Source: Neurospora intermedia
Lineage: Eukaryota > Ascomycota > Sordariomycetes > Sordariales > Sordariaceae
Assembly: GCA_037102815.1 (NCBI GenBank)
Contig: BTPP01000006.1
Span: 1,984,001-2,048,000 of the forward strand
Reading direction: 5' to 3'
Length of the DNA: 64,000 nucleotides
Shown: one piece after another, positions 24,155 to 34,781 of the stretch
Layout: every line of letters starts with the position of its first letter
How positions within the stretch are numbered: the stretch's first letter is position 1
Program-made: the position numbers and the translations under genes
Notes under the pieces: generated by a model
The model's input: only the letters and a program-made list of their open reading frames with translations
What the model was told of the DNA's origin: nothing
The model's database searches: none

Positions 24155-24250
24155 GCCCGATTAGCTCAGCTGGTTAGAGCGTCGTACTAATATCTTCTTC
24201 GAGATATCAAGTCAATGCGAAGGTCAACAGTTCAATCCTGTTATTGGGCA
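24155..24250 (+). tRNA. tRNA-Ile(AAT) with a 22-nt intron
   Basis: Acceptor GCCCGAT pairs with ATTGGGC (one G-U) and A is the discriminator. The D arm has GCTC/GAGC. The anticodon stem TCGTA/TGCGA closes a loop CTAATA..A with anticodon AAT. A 22-nt intron follows position 37. The T arm is AACAG-TTCAATC-CTGTT. The mature length is 74 nt. Downstream T runs at 24253-24258 and 24263-24270 suit Pol III termination. Confidence 0.92.
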
Positions 24251-24817
24251 TTCTTTTTTCCATTTTTTTTTGTCGCTGTGGATCCCTTTCCCTTTCTTTC
24301 TTTGCTATTGTTATCCTCTGTCTACATTTCACTATTCTTATCTTTTTCTTGGCTCCAAAGTTGCGTTGTCGATAACTTGAACTTGTCGCTCACAATTGGG
24401 GAGTGTCTGTTGGGAAGGTTAGGATTCGAAAGCGGAGTCGGATGCAACAAATCTTCACGTCAGTCAATGATGAAAGAAGAAGGAAAGCTGAGAAATATCG
24501 AATGAATCGAGCGCAAATAGTCTGCTGTAATGCATATGGATCCTGAAAACAATTCAACTATAGTAGCAACATCGAAAGATCCGCGCATCGGCTGGAGAGC
24601 AACAAAATCCCCTCCAGTACCAGTCTCCCCATCCCGAACCATCAACACCAAAAAGTCAAAATGCCTCCCAAAAGATAACACCTTGAAACTATAACCGAAA
24701 TCTCAGCCCCGGAAGCGAAAGTTTGTCCAAGAAAACAATCGAACAATCACTATTTGTACTTCCCCCCCCCCCCCCCCCCCCCCCCCCATCCTCCACCTCA
24801 CCCTCAACCCCTTCTTC
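24251..24817. other. Intergenic, including a 26-nt C run
   Basis: Lies between tRNA-Ile and the stop codon of the G1 peptidase gene. A homopolymer of 26 C is at 24762-24787. No other feature is seen. Confidence 0.6.
24762..24787. repeat. Poly-C homopolymer, 26 nt
   Basis: An uninterrupted C tract read directly from the sequence. It is 31 nt past the stop codon of the minus-strand G1 peptidase, so its transcript would carry a poly-G tract in the 3' UTR. The length may be imprecise because homopolymers are error-prone. Confidence 0.9.
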
Positions 24818-26013
24818 CTAGGACGCAACAGCAGCGTACAGCCTTGAATCATCATACTCTGCGCTCGCACACCCGCCCGGTATCTGGTACTGCTTCGCAC
24901 CCGTAATGCCCAAGCTGCTGCTGGTCCCGCTCGTGAGCGTTGCATACGCATTCTGGAACCAAACCTGGGTGAATTGCGCAAAGCCTGCTAGGGTGGTCCC
25001 GTAGTAAGGCCGCTCGACGACCCAGTCCGCGTTTACACGCGCCAAGGTGGCTCCTTGCCAGGCATTGACGGTGTAGGTGTAGCCGCGACTGGACATGATT
25101 TTGCTAAGAAGGAAGAAAGGGGAGGGGGTTAGTGAGTTTACTGGGGTAGAAGGTACCGATCAAAGGGAAAAGAAGTGAAGATGGGTGACAAATGGAAGAG
25201 CTGGAGGCGATAGTGAGGCCTAAACGGTTGAAGGAGATGAAATTTCTAATACTTACATGGTCGCTGCTGTGGAGGAGGTCGTATTGATGGTGATATCAAA
25301 CCAATCACCAGCAAAGACGGGAATGTTGGTAATTGTGTAAGCACCATTGGGGACCCATTGCCACCAGACTTCGTTTCTATTGGCAAAGCCATGTCAGTTC
25401 CAGATCTTGCCAGGCGGTTGTTGCAAGGTGATGAATGAGGACGAGAATAACTTACTCAACTATTCCCGTAGAGTTGTTGATCTACTCGCAACTCTCGTTA
25501 GTCTTTTTCTTGCTGTTCTTATTGTTCGAAGACTGGAATAATTGGAGAGCCAAGCTAAACATAACAGCAACCAACCTTGCAAACCGTCCCAGCCTGCAGC
25601 AAGGCCGAAGTCCACGAATCACCATCAATGCCAATCCAAGCGGCTGCCGCCTGAGGATACTGAGTGACACCGGGCCGCTGAGTGCACGTGGGATGTTGAA
25701 AGGTACCGTGGACGAGCTTGATTTGATTGCTTGACGTTGTAGTTTGTACAGAACCACACCAGTTGTTACTGTTCGCAGTCGGATTAGTTCTCTTAACCCG
25801 TCTCAGGGTCGTCGTTCCTATCCTGTGGCCTGAATCATCATCTGTGCGGCTCCTGATGCGGCCAAGGGTACCTGGCTCGAACGGCTTGAGATCAGTTTCG
25901 GACTGCGGCAGTCGAACACCATTGTGTTCGACTGTAGACGTGAAAGTGAACTGGGCTAGAATAGGTTGGGATACTACACCCAGAAGGGAAATAACCGTGC
26001 AGAGAAATTTCAT
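24818..26013 (-). CDS. G1 family (eqolisin) glutamic peptidase, secreted
   Basis: Acid-active secreted endopeptidase of the scytalidoglutamic/aspergilloglutamic type. Exons 26013-25576, 25481-25456, 25376-25257 and 25103-24818 encode 289 aa with consistent phases; exon 2 is only 26 nt. The signal peptide is MKFLCTVISLLGVVSQPILA, followed by a propeptide rich in charged residues up to about residue 80 (TLRRVKRT, a likely processing region). The mature part starts near NSNNWCGSVQ. Catalytic Gln is expected in SALLQAGTVC and catalytic Glu in ADWVVERPYYG, both present. WIGIDGDSW and EVWWQWVPNGAY are conserved beta-sandwich motifs. The donor after exon 1 (GTTGGT) is weak, so that boundary is the least certain. 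A TATA-like box lies about 44 nt upstream of ATG. Confidence 0.9.
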
Positions 26014-26524
26014 AGTAAAAATACATTCAGGAGCTTGTGAAGCTCCAAAAGAAATGTTATATAGGCAATTGCAAAGCTGCAGCAAAAAGATATCTACAAG
26101 ACAATCAGATAAGTAGAGAGGCTCCTTCGTCCAGGATTGCTGAGTAAAATACCGAAGACAACAAAACTGAATCACTGCAGGAACTCCTCCCGCTTTATCT
26201 TTTTTTCAAGATGGTCAGAACACGAGAAAGTTGCAACTCCATCCATGCATCCGTCACAGTTCTTTCCCTTCCAGGCAGAGAAGCTGAGGCCATACCCATT
26301 CCTACGAGAGCCTGCTCGTGTTCTACAACGGGCTGAGACCGAGCTCCATCACAGCACGAGAAAGTGGCAAGGCGACGGACCATTCCTCTTTCAACTCCAT
26401 GTTCTCAAGCCCTCCTCATTGCGCCATGCTCCTACACGCAATGATTGTGAAGAAACTGTAGGTTTGAGACCTTCTCCAAGAAGGGATGGTGGTGTCCATA
26501 CGTTGATCACATCCTCCTTCTAGT
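26014..26524. other. Upstream region of the G1 peptidase gene
   Basis: Promoter and 5' UTR of the minus-strand peptidase gene. Apart from the TATA-like box at 26057-26064 I see nothing specific. Confidence 0.45.
26057..26064 (-). promoter_or_regulatory. TATA-like box of the G1 peptidase gene
   Basis: Minus-strand CTATATAA lies 44 nt before the chosen ATG. The position is plausible for a short 5' UTR. It is supported only by sequence match and location. Confidence 0.35.
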
Positions 26525-26930
26525 TCAGGCGTTGTATTCGCCAATGTGCCCGTCCTTGGGGAAATGGTCATGCGAAGGAGGAGATTGTGGTGGTTGTGGG
26601 GCACATATGCCACGAGTTTGGTAGTATTTGACAGACCTGAGTGTGTAGCCCTGTGTGGATGGAGTTAACATCTGTAACTGGTTAAAGGCTGTGGTGATGG
26701 GCAAAGTGAAGCACGGGGATATCCGCCGTATGTGACAGCAAAATCAATCCCACAACATTGATGCCTTGGAGGATCAAGCCAATGAAGCAGGTCCAGGCAA
26801 TGTGAGTGCCAGGGAGCTACACACCCACTCCTAAATGCCGGTTGCAAAGGGGTTGATACTTCGCCGTGCTCGCCGTTGCAACGGTGGTCCACACAGCTTC
26901 CCGTTACGGAGTCTGCTCAACAGTCTGAAT
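26525..26930 (-). pseudogene. Probable decayed membrane-protein gene, C-terminal part
   Basis: On the minus strand a frame reads VWTTVATAS...HLGVGV, TAG (26819-26817), then LPGTHIAWTCFIGLILQG and NVVGLILLSHTADIP, a convincing transmembrane stretch. A TAA (26906-26904) also interrupts the same frame upstream. A likely intron then leads to an open 3' exon, 26650-26525, reading GYTLRSVKYYQTRG to HIGEYNA and stop. TAG and TAA are what C-to-T changes at CAG or CAA codons would leave, as repeat-induced point mutation does. Exons further 5' are not identifiable. Alternatively the stops lie in introns of an intact gene. The family is not recognised. Confidence 0.3.
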
Positions 26931-29096
26931 CTGCGGAGGAGGTTGTCCGCATGGATACTAGTAGCCCTCATTCCACGTTCAAGACTCAGGATAGCAGGAT
27001 CAATGCCGGATATCTCGGTGTCTTTCGTCGCCATGTGTTTGGACGCTTGAAAGAGGTTGTTTTCAGTGCGTCAAAGGCGCTAAGAGGAAATGTCGGCTAT
27101 GCGCTTTCGTCAATGCTCGGCAAAACGTCTGGTGACAAAGAGGAACTTACTGACCGAACAAAAAACCAACAACCTTGATTTTTTTGCATGTGCTCGGGTG
27201 ATTTCTTCCATGTTCCCCACCTCCATCACCGATGCCAGGCAGTTGTGAAGTTGAACATGAAAGTGGCCTTTGGCCTGCGCCACTGTATTACTGATTTCGG
27301 TGCCTGACTGCCTGTCTGTGTCATTAGCTGTGAGATCGTGGCTGAAACCAATGAGGAAGAATTGACATTCTGATTGGTATGGTGGAAGAAGAAGTCCAAA
27401 AGAAAGGCTCTGCCATTCCTCCGCTAAATAGGTACCATAACGAAAAGGGTGGTGGGGGACGATTAGAGTGGATGCACTTGCCAGGCGTCGATGAGGCAAG
27501 ATGTCAGGCGGTGCCCACAGGACTCTGTGGCTGCTTCGAACAAAACATGGCGTTTATCGGATGACTTCCCTTAAAAGATGGAGCGTGGCTATCCCGTTGT
27601 CTTATGTGATGTTCCGAATGGGAACGTGATAGCACTTGGTCAATGATATATGCCTACTCCTGGATGATCTTCTTAAGCTTTTATGCCGTAGGTCTGATTC
27701 GTGGATCGTCATACATCTTACATTGTACCGGTTGTGAAAGCGTCGCGACACTCCTAAGAGCATCATGGCATGGTGTGTAAACTCGTTCATAACGGCTGTA
27801 ATATGCCTTCCAACGCCACGAATAGAAATATTGATGATGAGACGTTCAGGAAGGTTTGAGGAATTTTCGAATGTACAAGGTGACAGCAGCCCCCACATAC
27901 CTATATCATCCGGAGGACTATTGATGAGCTGCATCGCAAGCCAGGCCGCCCGTTGCAACGGTGCTACTGGCTTACACGGGTATGATTCGGATGTGGGATT
28001 GGGTTTCGCACTTCAACAACACCGCCCAGCAAATCAGGGTCGTCGATTGCCACCTCAGCCTCTACGCCGCTACGGCCAAGACAGTGACCGAGAAAATTTT
28101 AGTTCGTATTTTACTCTATATCATGGCAAAGACTGGTACTTTCTTTATCGTTTGCTGTCTGCCTTGAGGAACATAGGTTGTTGGTTATCTATTAGCGGCG
28201 TCCAATGACCTTCCCAATGTTGTGACGGCATGTCAACTCGTCACTGATGGACTCGAAGATGTTCCGAGATGGTGGTGATAATAAGACTGGTGTTGGCACG
28301 GAAGAAGGCAACACCACCCATGTCATGAGACACATGGAAAGTTGTACCGTCATGCTTTTTGTGCCTGAAAATGCGTTGCCTTGCCCCGTTCTCATCACAC
28401 ACTTGTCTGCTTTCTTGAGTAAGATTGCCTTGAAAACGACTCCCGATTCTCGAAGCCACCGGCGGCAATGACTGAGCATCGGGCTTGCCCAATTTGGGTG
28501 AGAGTGGGTATGATAGACTCCCAAAAGGGAGACATTGTCACTGATTTTCAATGACACATTGTGATTGGGCGAAGGACATCGCTAGTCGTCTGCATATGGA
28601 CGTTGGACTGTGGCTGACTGGAGGGCTCCTTCATCCAAGACATGGCTATGGCCATGAGTGAGTGTTATGTCTTCTGACGAAGAACATCTGGCGCATGCTA
28701 TGGTAACCGTCAACATCCAAATCCTTATAGAGTCGGGGCGAGGTGCAATGTGGAACCTTGAGCTTTTCGATGTGCATTCGCTTCTTCTGCCCGCTATAGG
28801 AAATTTGGTCGGCTTCATGTGGAAATGTGTGATAGCCACGAGATATTTTGTGCTACGTGACGTACGTAATTCAATGGATGTTCTTGCCTCTTGTCTAATT
28901 TCAACACTTCTTGCAAAGTTCTAAAGGAGTTGGCAAGCCCAGACAAGGTACTTCCAAACAGTGGAGAAAAAGTGCTCCAGGTCAATGACTACAGATAATG
29001 CAAAGGAAAAAGTAAAAAAAAAACGAGGTCAAAAGTGTATGATAGGAAGAGGTGGACAAAAAAAAAAAGCAACTGGAGAAATCAAACAAAAAGAAT
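26931..29096. other. Gene-poor region with possible gene relics
   Basis: No complete gene can be supported. Short frames with hydrophobic content occur on both strands, for example plus 27961-28167 (LLAYTGMIRMWDWVSHFNN) and plus 28658-28924, but none has a coherent start, introns and end. A 12-bp palindrome at 27950 also occurs at 26873. Decayed coding sequence is possible. Confidence 0.35.
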
Positions 29097-29168
29097 CGAT
29101 CCACCCAGGGGTCGAACCTGGAACCTCCTGATTCGTAGTCAGACGCTCTGCCATTGAGCCAGCGGACC
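29097..29168 (-). tRNA. tRNA-Arg(ACG)
   Basis: Intronless, 72 nt. Acceptor GGTCCGC pairs with GTGGATC (two G-U pairs). The D arm has GCTC/GAGC. Anticodon stem TCTGA/TCAGG encloses loop CTACGAA (anticodon ACG). T arm is CCAGG-TTCGACC-CCTGG and the discriminator is G. A T run downstream on the same strand (plus-strand A run at 29059-29068) fits Pol III termination. Confidence 0.92.
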
Positions 29169-29390
29169 TTGGATACTGACTGGTCAAAATTTGGGCACTA
29201 TATGTCATGACCAATGCTGGAGATTCTAGCGCACAAAAAGCATTACGAAATCAAATACAAAACCAGCCAAATATCACATAGGAATTTCTGTCCTTTGTGA
29301 CGTCTACTTCCACCTCCCCAAGAACCTGATACGTGCATGTGCAGTACTGCTAGTATCAAAAGCAAAAAGAAGGTTTTGATGGTCATCGTG

Positions 29391-29472
29391 CGACGTGGGC
29401 CTGATTCGAACAGACGCTCCCGAAGGAACAAGATTTCTAGTCTTGCGCATTAGACCACTCTGCCACCACGCC
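29391..29472 (-). tRNA. tRNA-Ser(AGA)
   Basis: Class II tRNA, 82 nt, without intron. Acceptor GGCGTGG pairs with CCACGTC, with G as discriminator. Anticodon stem CAAGA/TCTTG encloses loop CTAGAAA (anticodon AGA). The long variable arm (TTCCTTCGGGAGC) forms its own hairpin, as expected for Ser. T stem CTG/CAG flanks TTCGAAT. Confidence 0.93.
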
Positions 29473-29619
29473 TTGTTGTTATGTCAGGGATTGCATAAAG
29501 ACAATACAGACCACCATGGCAGCCTGGCAGAATATCATTGGCTACCTCCAACTATCACAGCCATTCAACTCTTCGACTCTTCGACATTTCTTTCTTTCAA
29601 AAAGAGAACCCAACCAACA

Positions 29620-31561
29620 TCAGACCCTTCTCTCCGCCGCGTACGCCATCCCCTTCTCCTCCTCCTCCACACGCGACCCGCTCCTGGACATCATCTCGCC
29701 CTCCTTCTCCCCTCCAACCCGCTCCGCCTCATCGAGCACCTCCGCCTCCCTGTTTCCATACCTGCCAATCTGCCACCACGGCAAACTAAACAATCTATCC
29801 ATACTCTCCAAGCTCCTAGAAGCGGTTTCTGGTACGAAGAACCATACCCATACTCCGCCTAATATCGTCACAGCACTAAAGAACCAAAACGTTCCCTGTC
29901 CCGAAATCCCGCCCTCTCGCACGGGGAGCAACATGTCAGGCACAGCCCTCGCGCTGCCGTACTGGTTGGCAAAGTGCAGACACATCGCCAAACTCGAGCA
30001 AAAGGCACGCAGGCGCAGACAAAAGATCTCTGAGCTGAGCAAGTACTGCATGCTGTTCCAACCTAGCGCCCAGCCGATTCCCGATAGGTAAATCATGACG
30101 ATGGCGCCGCGCGAAGCGCGCAGTTTTCCTGAGTTGGCGGGAATCACGTAGCCCTCTACGTCGCCGAGTTCGGGGGTCGCGGATAAAAAGCCTGCAATGT
30201 AAATCATGGAGATGGCTTGACAGGCTATTCCCAAGAGGAGAGAGCGCTTGCGGCCTATGAAGTCGACGAGGAAGAGGGCGCACACGATGGCGGCAACTAG
30301 CTTGACGATGCCGAAGACGGCTGTTACCAAGAGCGACTCTTTGGTGCCCGTAAGACCGAGGAGTTCGAACAGGTCCGGCGCGTAGATGGTGATGGAGCCG
30401 GCGCCGGACCATTGACCCATAACCTGGGCACCGAGAGTCAAGCCAACGCGGTAGAGGTTGCTGCGCACGGTGAAGGTTTCTTTGAGGATGCCGAGCCAGC
30501 CGGCGCCTTTGGAGGCTTCCATTTCTTCGTGGTGGCTGAGCGTGATGGCGTTGATTTCGCGCCGAACGTAGTCGTGGTCGGGGGATAAGTGGCGCAGACG
30601 GGACATGACGTGGAGCGCCTTGTCGCTTTTGCCTGTCTTGACTAGGTACCGGGGCGATTCGTACTGGAAAAAGGTAAGGAGAAAAATAAGGCCCGCGAAT
30701 ATGATGTGAAGGCTAGTAGGAACCATCCAACGGGCTGGCGTCTCCGCAAGGTGAAGTTGGCATCCGTAGTTGGTGAAGTATGCCAGGACGATACCGAGAT
30801 AGACAAAGCCGGTAAAGGTACCTTTTCATCAGAGTGGATTGTCAGTAGGAGTACTGAAAGTTTTATGTGAAAATGATAAATATACTGCAGAAGGGATGAA
30901 AGGGGATTACTTACAGACACAGAAACCACGAATGCTAGCTGGAGCTATTTCGGCGATATAAACTGGCCCGACGACAGGTGACTATATTGAGCGGTTCCTC
31001 TCGTATTAGCTGAATTCCCATTGCGATGAGGCCATCAGTAGGGTAAAACTAACCTGTCCGACACCGAGTCCTGCAACAAATCTACCAAAATAAACTAGAC
31101 TCAGGTTGCCGTTCGAACCCATGAAGATGGCGATGCCCAAGATCCAAAGTAGACAAAGTATTCGAGTAGCCCAGATTCGCCCTATTCTGTCACAGATCAT
31201 AAAGGCACTGCAGCCGGTACCTGTCAGTAAACCGAGAGGGACTGAAGAAGAGGAAGAGGTGCTGAAACGGGATTGTTCCTTACATTAATGCCCCCCCGAC
31301 ACTCCCAATTTGTACCATGGAAGAAATGTTTGCCTTGATGTTCGCTTGCTCAACCGTTGAATACGAGGCATAGTTGATGCTGTCCTGGAAGTTCTTGCTC
31401 TTCAATGCGCCATTGATCAGTCCTTCGTCGACACCACGGGCAGCGCCCAACAGGCCGAAGGACAAGACAGCGAACCATAGCCTCCAGTTGAACACTTCCT
31501 TTGGCTCGTCCAAGTTTTTGAGCTTGAAGATGTTGACGGGTTTCTTGACGCCGCCGGCCAT
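29620..31561 (-). CDS. MFS sugar-porter permease (quinate/hexose-like)
   Basis: Plasma-membrane uptake carrier of the sugar porter family. Exons 31561-31284, 31207-31054, 30981-30915 and 30821-29620 encode 566 aa, all phases consistent, donors GTAAGG, GTTAGT and GTAAGT. Landmarks are DRIGRIWATR (motif after TM2), GRFVAGLGVGQ, PVYIAEIAPASIRGFC, ESPRYLVKTGK, DFIGRKRSLL and the C-terminal PETASRSLE. About twelve membrane segments are present. The N-terminus (FKLKNLDEPKEVFNWRLW) is like fungal quinate permeases. The C-terminal tail is acidic and glycine-rich. The start is shared with a divergent dehydrogenase gene on the other strand about 2 kb away. Substrate is unproven; quinate, a related hydroxy acid or a sugar are all possible. 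Confidence 0.9.
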
Positions 31562-33608
31562 CGTGAGGTTGGGGTGCGGTCGAGAAAAGCGGTATGAGAG
31601 GAACGGTCGGTAGGAACACAAAAGAGGTGGGTGATATCACCAACTTAATAGTTATGAAACAAACGACGATCAAGACCCATGACAAGCGGGCCGAGAGTGG
31701 CCGGTCTCACTTGTGGGAGCTCCCCTCATTGTCATTGAAGAAAACCGAACGGAATGTAGTGTGCACCTTGGCTATGCCACAAGCAGGATCAACTCCTCTT
31801 CCTCCGGGAAAGATTTGCCGGGCGGGAACCTAGAATCTGGAACAATTACGTTCAGACTACTGTGGTGGAATCTGGGTCCTGGCAATTGGTTGGTCACCAC
31901 AACGGTTGGCCAATGGCATGCGGTCGTCACTGGCTGATGATGGACACGATGGCTTCCCCCAACCTTCCTGCATGTAAAGAGACGTCTCGAGCCGGGCTAG
32001 TTCGGCGCTTATCAGTTCGAGGCGACTTTAGAATTTCTTTTTTTTTTTTTTTTTCCTCGCTTCTCTGCGTCGTAGTTTCCGCTCTACGCCGCCAATGAGC
32101 CTTCATCGAACCAAGATGTCGGTGTGGAACGAGGGCCTCGTCTGGAGCTCACTCACTTGTGTAGAGTCCCCCACATCCCGCCGCCTGCTTGTGGTGAGGA
32201 AATCACTATACTTAAACGGGAATGCGCACACGTGTGCAGTTCACCTTCGGTTTGTTCGTTAGCGTAGTACTTGCAAAGGGCTATGACCACTTCCAGATTT
32301 GCTAGACGGGAGTCCTGGCGTGGATGTTCTTCAGTCGGCTATTGTCCGCCGTGAATGGAGTTACGTTCGAGCCATATGTGTGGGACATGACCGGTCGTTG
32401 TTCTTGATCCTGTTTTGAGCTCTGGAATCTCTTATCTTCTTCCGTCCCTAGTCGGAAGAGTTTGCAGGTCGAGGTTACAAGTCGAGGTTGCAAGTCTTAC
32501 GCTGACAAAGAAAGCAGCGCTGATGTGCATGGCAACCTTATTTCCATGTTTGGCAGGTAGCTGCACCGGTCGGCTCAATATTTGGACTAAAGGGTACAAA
32601 AAAGCAGTGGGCTCTATAGAGACCCTGATACTGTTGCCAAACAATGAGCTTCCGAATACCCGGGGTTGACGAGCACAAGTGAACTTGATAGGAATTCATG
32701 TCGGTGTAGTTTTGTAGCGAGCCTTCTCAGTTGTTCTTAGGTTAAACAAGCTTCCTCTTACCGCTCGGCTTAAGCTCCGGATGCTTCAATTTCCCCGCAT
32801 TCGGAACGCGTGGCAACACTTGACAAGATCGTCGCTTGTGCGGCCGTGAGTGCTGTTATAGGTATAGACGAGGACCGTTTTGCAGGGGGACGCCCACAAG
32901 TCCTCCGAGTCGACGCAGTAGTGTACGCGTCTCACCCTGGTCTCCAGGACCGTTGTTGTATGGTCGGGTTTGAGCGACACCGAGTTTAGAACCCGGATCT
33001 CCTCCTTGAGTATCGAGAGGTTATGTATGACAGGCGTAAGCGGGAGTTTTCGGAGGGAACCGCTGCATAGTAGGATGTTGCAAGAGGGGAAGAGTGCTCT
33101 GAGATGTGATATATCGAGACAGCTTGATCTGGCCGTGCGACTTGACAATCATTGAGAGCTTATTCGCGGCCCGAGGAAAAGGACATTTGAGGATCGTCGT
33201 TAAGGATGGGTACATATCTTGGCATCAAATCGTGGGGTTTGCTTGGCTACAGCGGGAGATGGTCCTTGGCTCTGCAGTCTGTCTTGCCAGGTGGAACGGC
33301 ATAATGTGTCATTCCAAATCTTGGCTTGCTTTCGTAGACGAAGATGACTGGAACTTGGCCCTTTGAGGCCGTAGGCAGAAGGGTGAAAATTCGAACGATG
33401 GCATGAACTAGGTATCTATCAGCGTCCGTCAGCAGCGGGCAACGTCAACGCATGCAAAGGGAAGCGAGAGTAGGTAAGTACCTGCTGTTGACAGCCTCCG
33501 ATGCCCTCCGTGTAGCTCCCTAGCTCACGCCCACAAGAATCCCACTAAAAAGGCTTTCCCCGCATCTCTGCCGATACCCGGACATTTGTCCATCTCTTAA
33601 GAGGGCAC
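31562..33608. other. Divergent promoter region of permease and dehydrogenase genes
   Basis: Two-kilobase head-to-head region. It contains a T run at about 32038-32054. A 120-codon minus frame (32786-33148, beginning with SSRTARSSCLDISHLRALF) could be a relic but has no supportable ends. No RNA gene is seen. Confidence 0.5.
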
Positions 33609-34781
33609 ATGACCACCTCACCACTGATACCACCTTCCACGGTCAAGCACCCCCGCCAGTCGAGCAATAACCCCTCCACAACCATGGCGACAGCAACAAC
33701 AACAACAACAGAAACCCCCAACCTTGTCCGTGTCAACCACCGCGATGCTCAAACCTTTGCGGCCGCCCTGTTAACGGCCTCCGGCGTGTCCGCTAAGAAC
33801 GCCGAAATCACCGCCTCTGGGCTCGTCCAAGCTGACCTGCGCGGAGTTGAAAGCCATGGCATCCTACGATTGCCATCCTACCTTTCACGCGTGCGTAACG
33901 GGGTTTTGGATCCAGCCGCCGAGCCGGAACTAAAGCAGATCACGCCCGTAGTCGCCCAAATAGACGCGAGGAACGGATTCGGCTTCCCCGCCGCGCACCT
34001 GGGCATGGACACCGCCATCAAAATGGCGGGCGTCTATGGCATTGGAATGGTAAGCGTCAAGCATAGCAATCACTTTGGCATGTCCGCTTGGATTGTGAAG
34101 CAGGCGGTGGAAGCGGAAATGATGAGCCTGGTGTTTACCAATTCGTCGCCCGCGCTGCCCGTGTGGGGTTCGAAGGAGAAGATGATGGGTGTAAGCCCCA
34201 TCGCCTGTGGAGCGCCGGGTGGGAAGGGCGAGGGGTCGAAGCCGTTCATCTTGGACATGGCCCCGTCAGTCGCGGCGAGGGGCAAAATCTATAAGGCGCT
34301 GAGGAGGGGAGAGAAGATACCAATTGATTGGGCTTTGGATGGGGAGGGCAAGCAGACTGATGATCCAGCCAAGGCGCTGGAGGGCGTGATGCTGCCTATG
34401 GGTGGGCCGAAGGGGTCGGCGCTGGCGATTATGATGGATGTCTTCTCCGGCGTGCTTTCGGGTTCTGCGTTTGCTGGAGGCGTCACGGGGCCATATGATA
34501 TGTCCAAACCGGGGGACGTTGGCCACTTCTTCGTGGCCATCAAACCTGACTTGTTCATGAGCCTGGACGAGTTCAGGGAACGCATGGATGTCCTATACCA
34601 GAAAGCGGTGAACTCGGAGAAGATGCATGGCGTTGACAGAATTTACTTCCCCGGCGAGATTGAGCAGCTGAACGAGGAGCAGAGATTGAAAGACGGTATA
34701 CCATATGCCAAGGCAGAGATTGATGCTCTCAATGCAGAGGCTGAAAAGCTAGGCTTGGGCAAGATCCCATTGATGGAATAG
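33609..34781 (+). CDS. Malate/L-lactate dehydrogenase family (Ldh_2) oxidoreductase
   Basis: NAD(P)-dependent 2-hydroxyacid dehydrogenase of the Ldh_2/YlbC fold, distinct from classical LDH/MDH. It is 390 aa from the first ATG and 365 aa from the second ATG at 33684; the extra N-terminus is Thr/Pro-rich, so the second start (MATATTTTTETPNLVRV) fits the family better. Visible blocks are ADLRGVESHGILRLPSY, GIGMVSVKHSNHFGMSAW with the conserved His residues, NSSPALPVWGSKEKMMGVSP, FILDMAPSVAARGKI and GPKGSALAIMMDVFSGVLSG. No targeting signal is evident, so it is probably cytosolic. It is divergent from the sugar-porter gene, suggesting uptake and oxidation of a hydroxy acid. No intron is seen. 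Confidence 0.9.
   Translation: MTTSPLIPPSTVKHPRQSSNNPSTTMATATTTTTETPNLVRVNHRDAQTFAAALLTASGVSAKNAEITASGLVQADLRGVESHGILRLPSYLSRVRNGVLDPAAEPELKQITPVVAQIDARNGFGFPAAHLGMDTAIKMAGVYGIGMVSVKHSNHFGMSAWIVKQAVEAEMMSLVFTNSSPALPVWGSKEKMMGVSPIACGAPGGKGEGSKPFILDMAPSVAARGKIYKALRRGEKIPIDWALDGEGKQTDDPAKALEGVMLPMGGPKGSALAIMMDVFSGVLSGSAFAGGVTGPYDMSKPGDVGHFFVAIKPDLFMSLDEFRERMDVLYQKAVNSEKMHGVDRIYFPGEIEQLNEEQRLKDGIPYAKAEIDALNAEAEKLGLGKIPLME

Noticed and set aside
32786-33148. 120-codon minus frame between the permease and dehydrogenase genes
   Set aside because: Looks somewhat protein-like but has no ATG context, homologue or splice partners that I can support.
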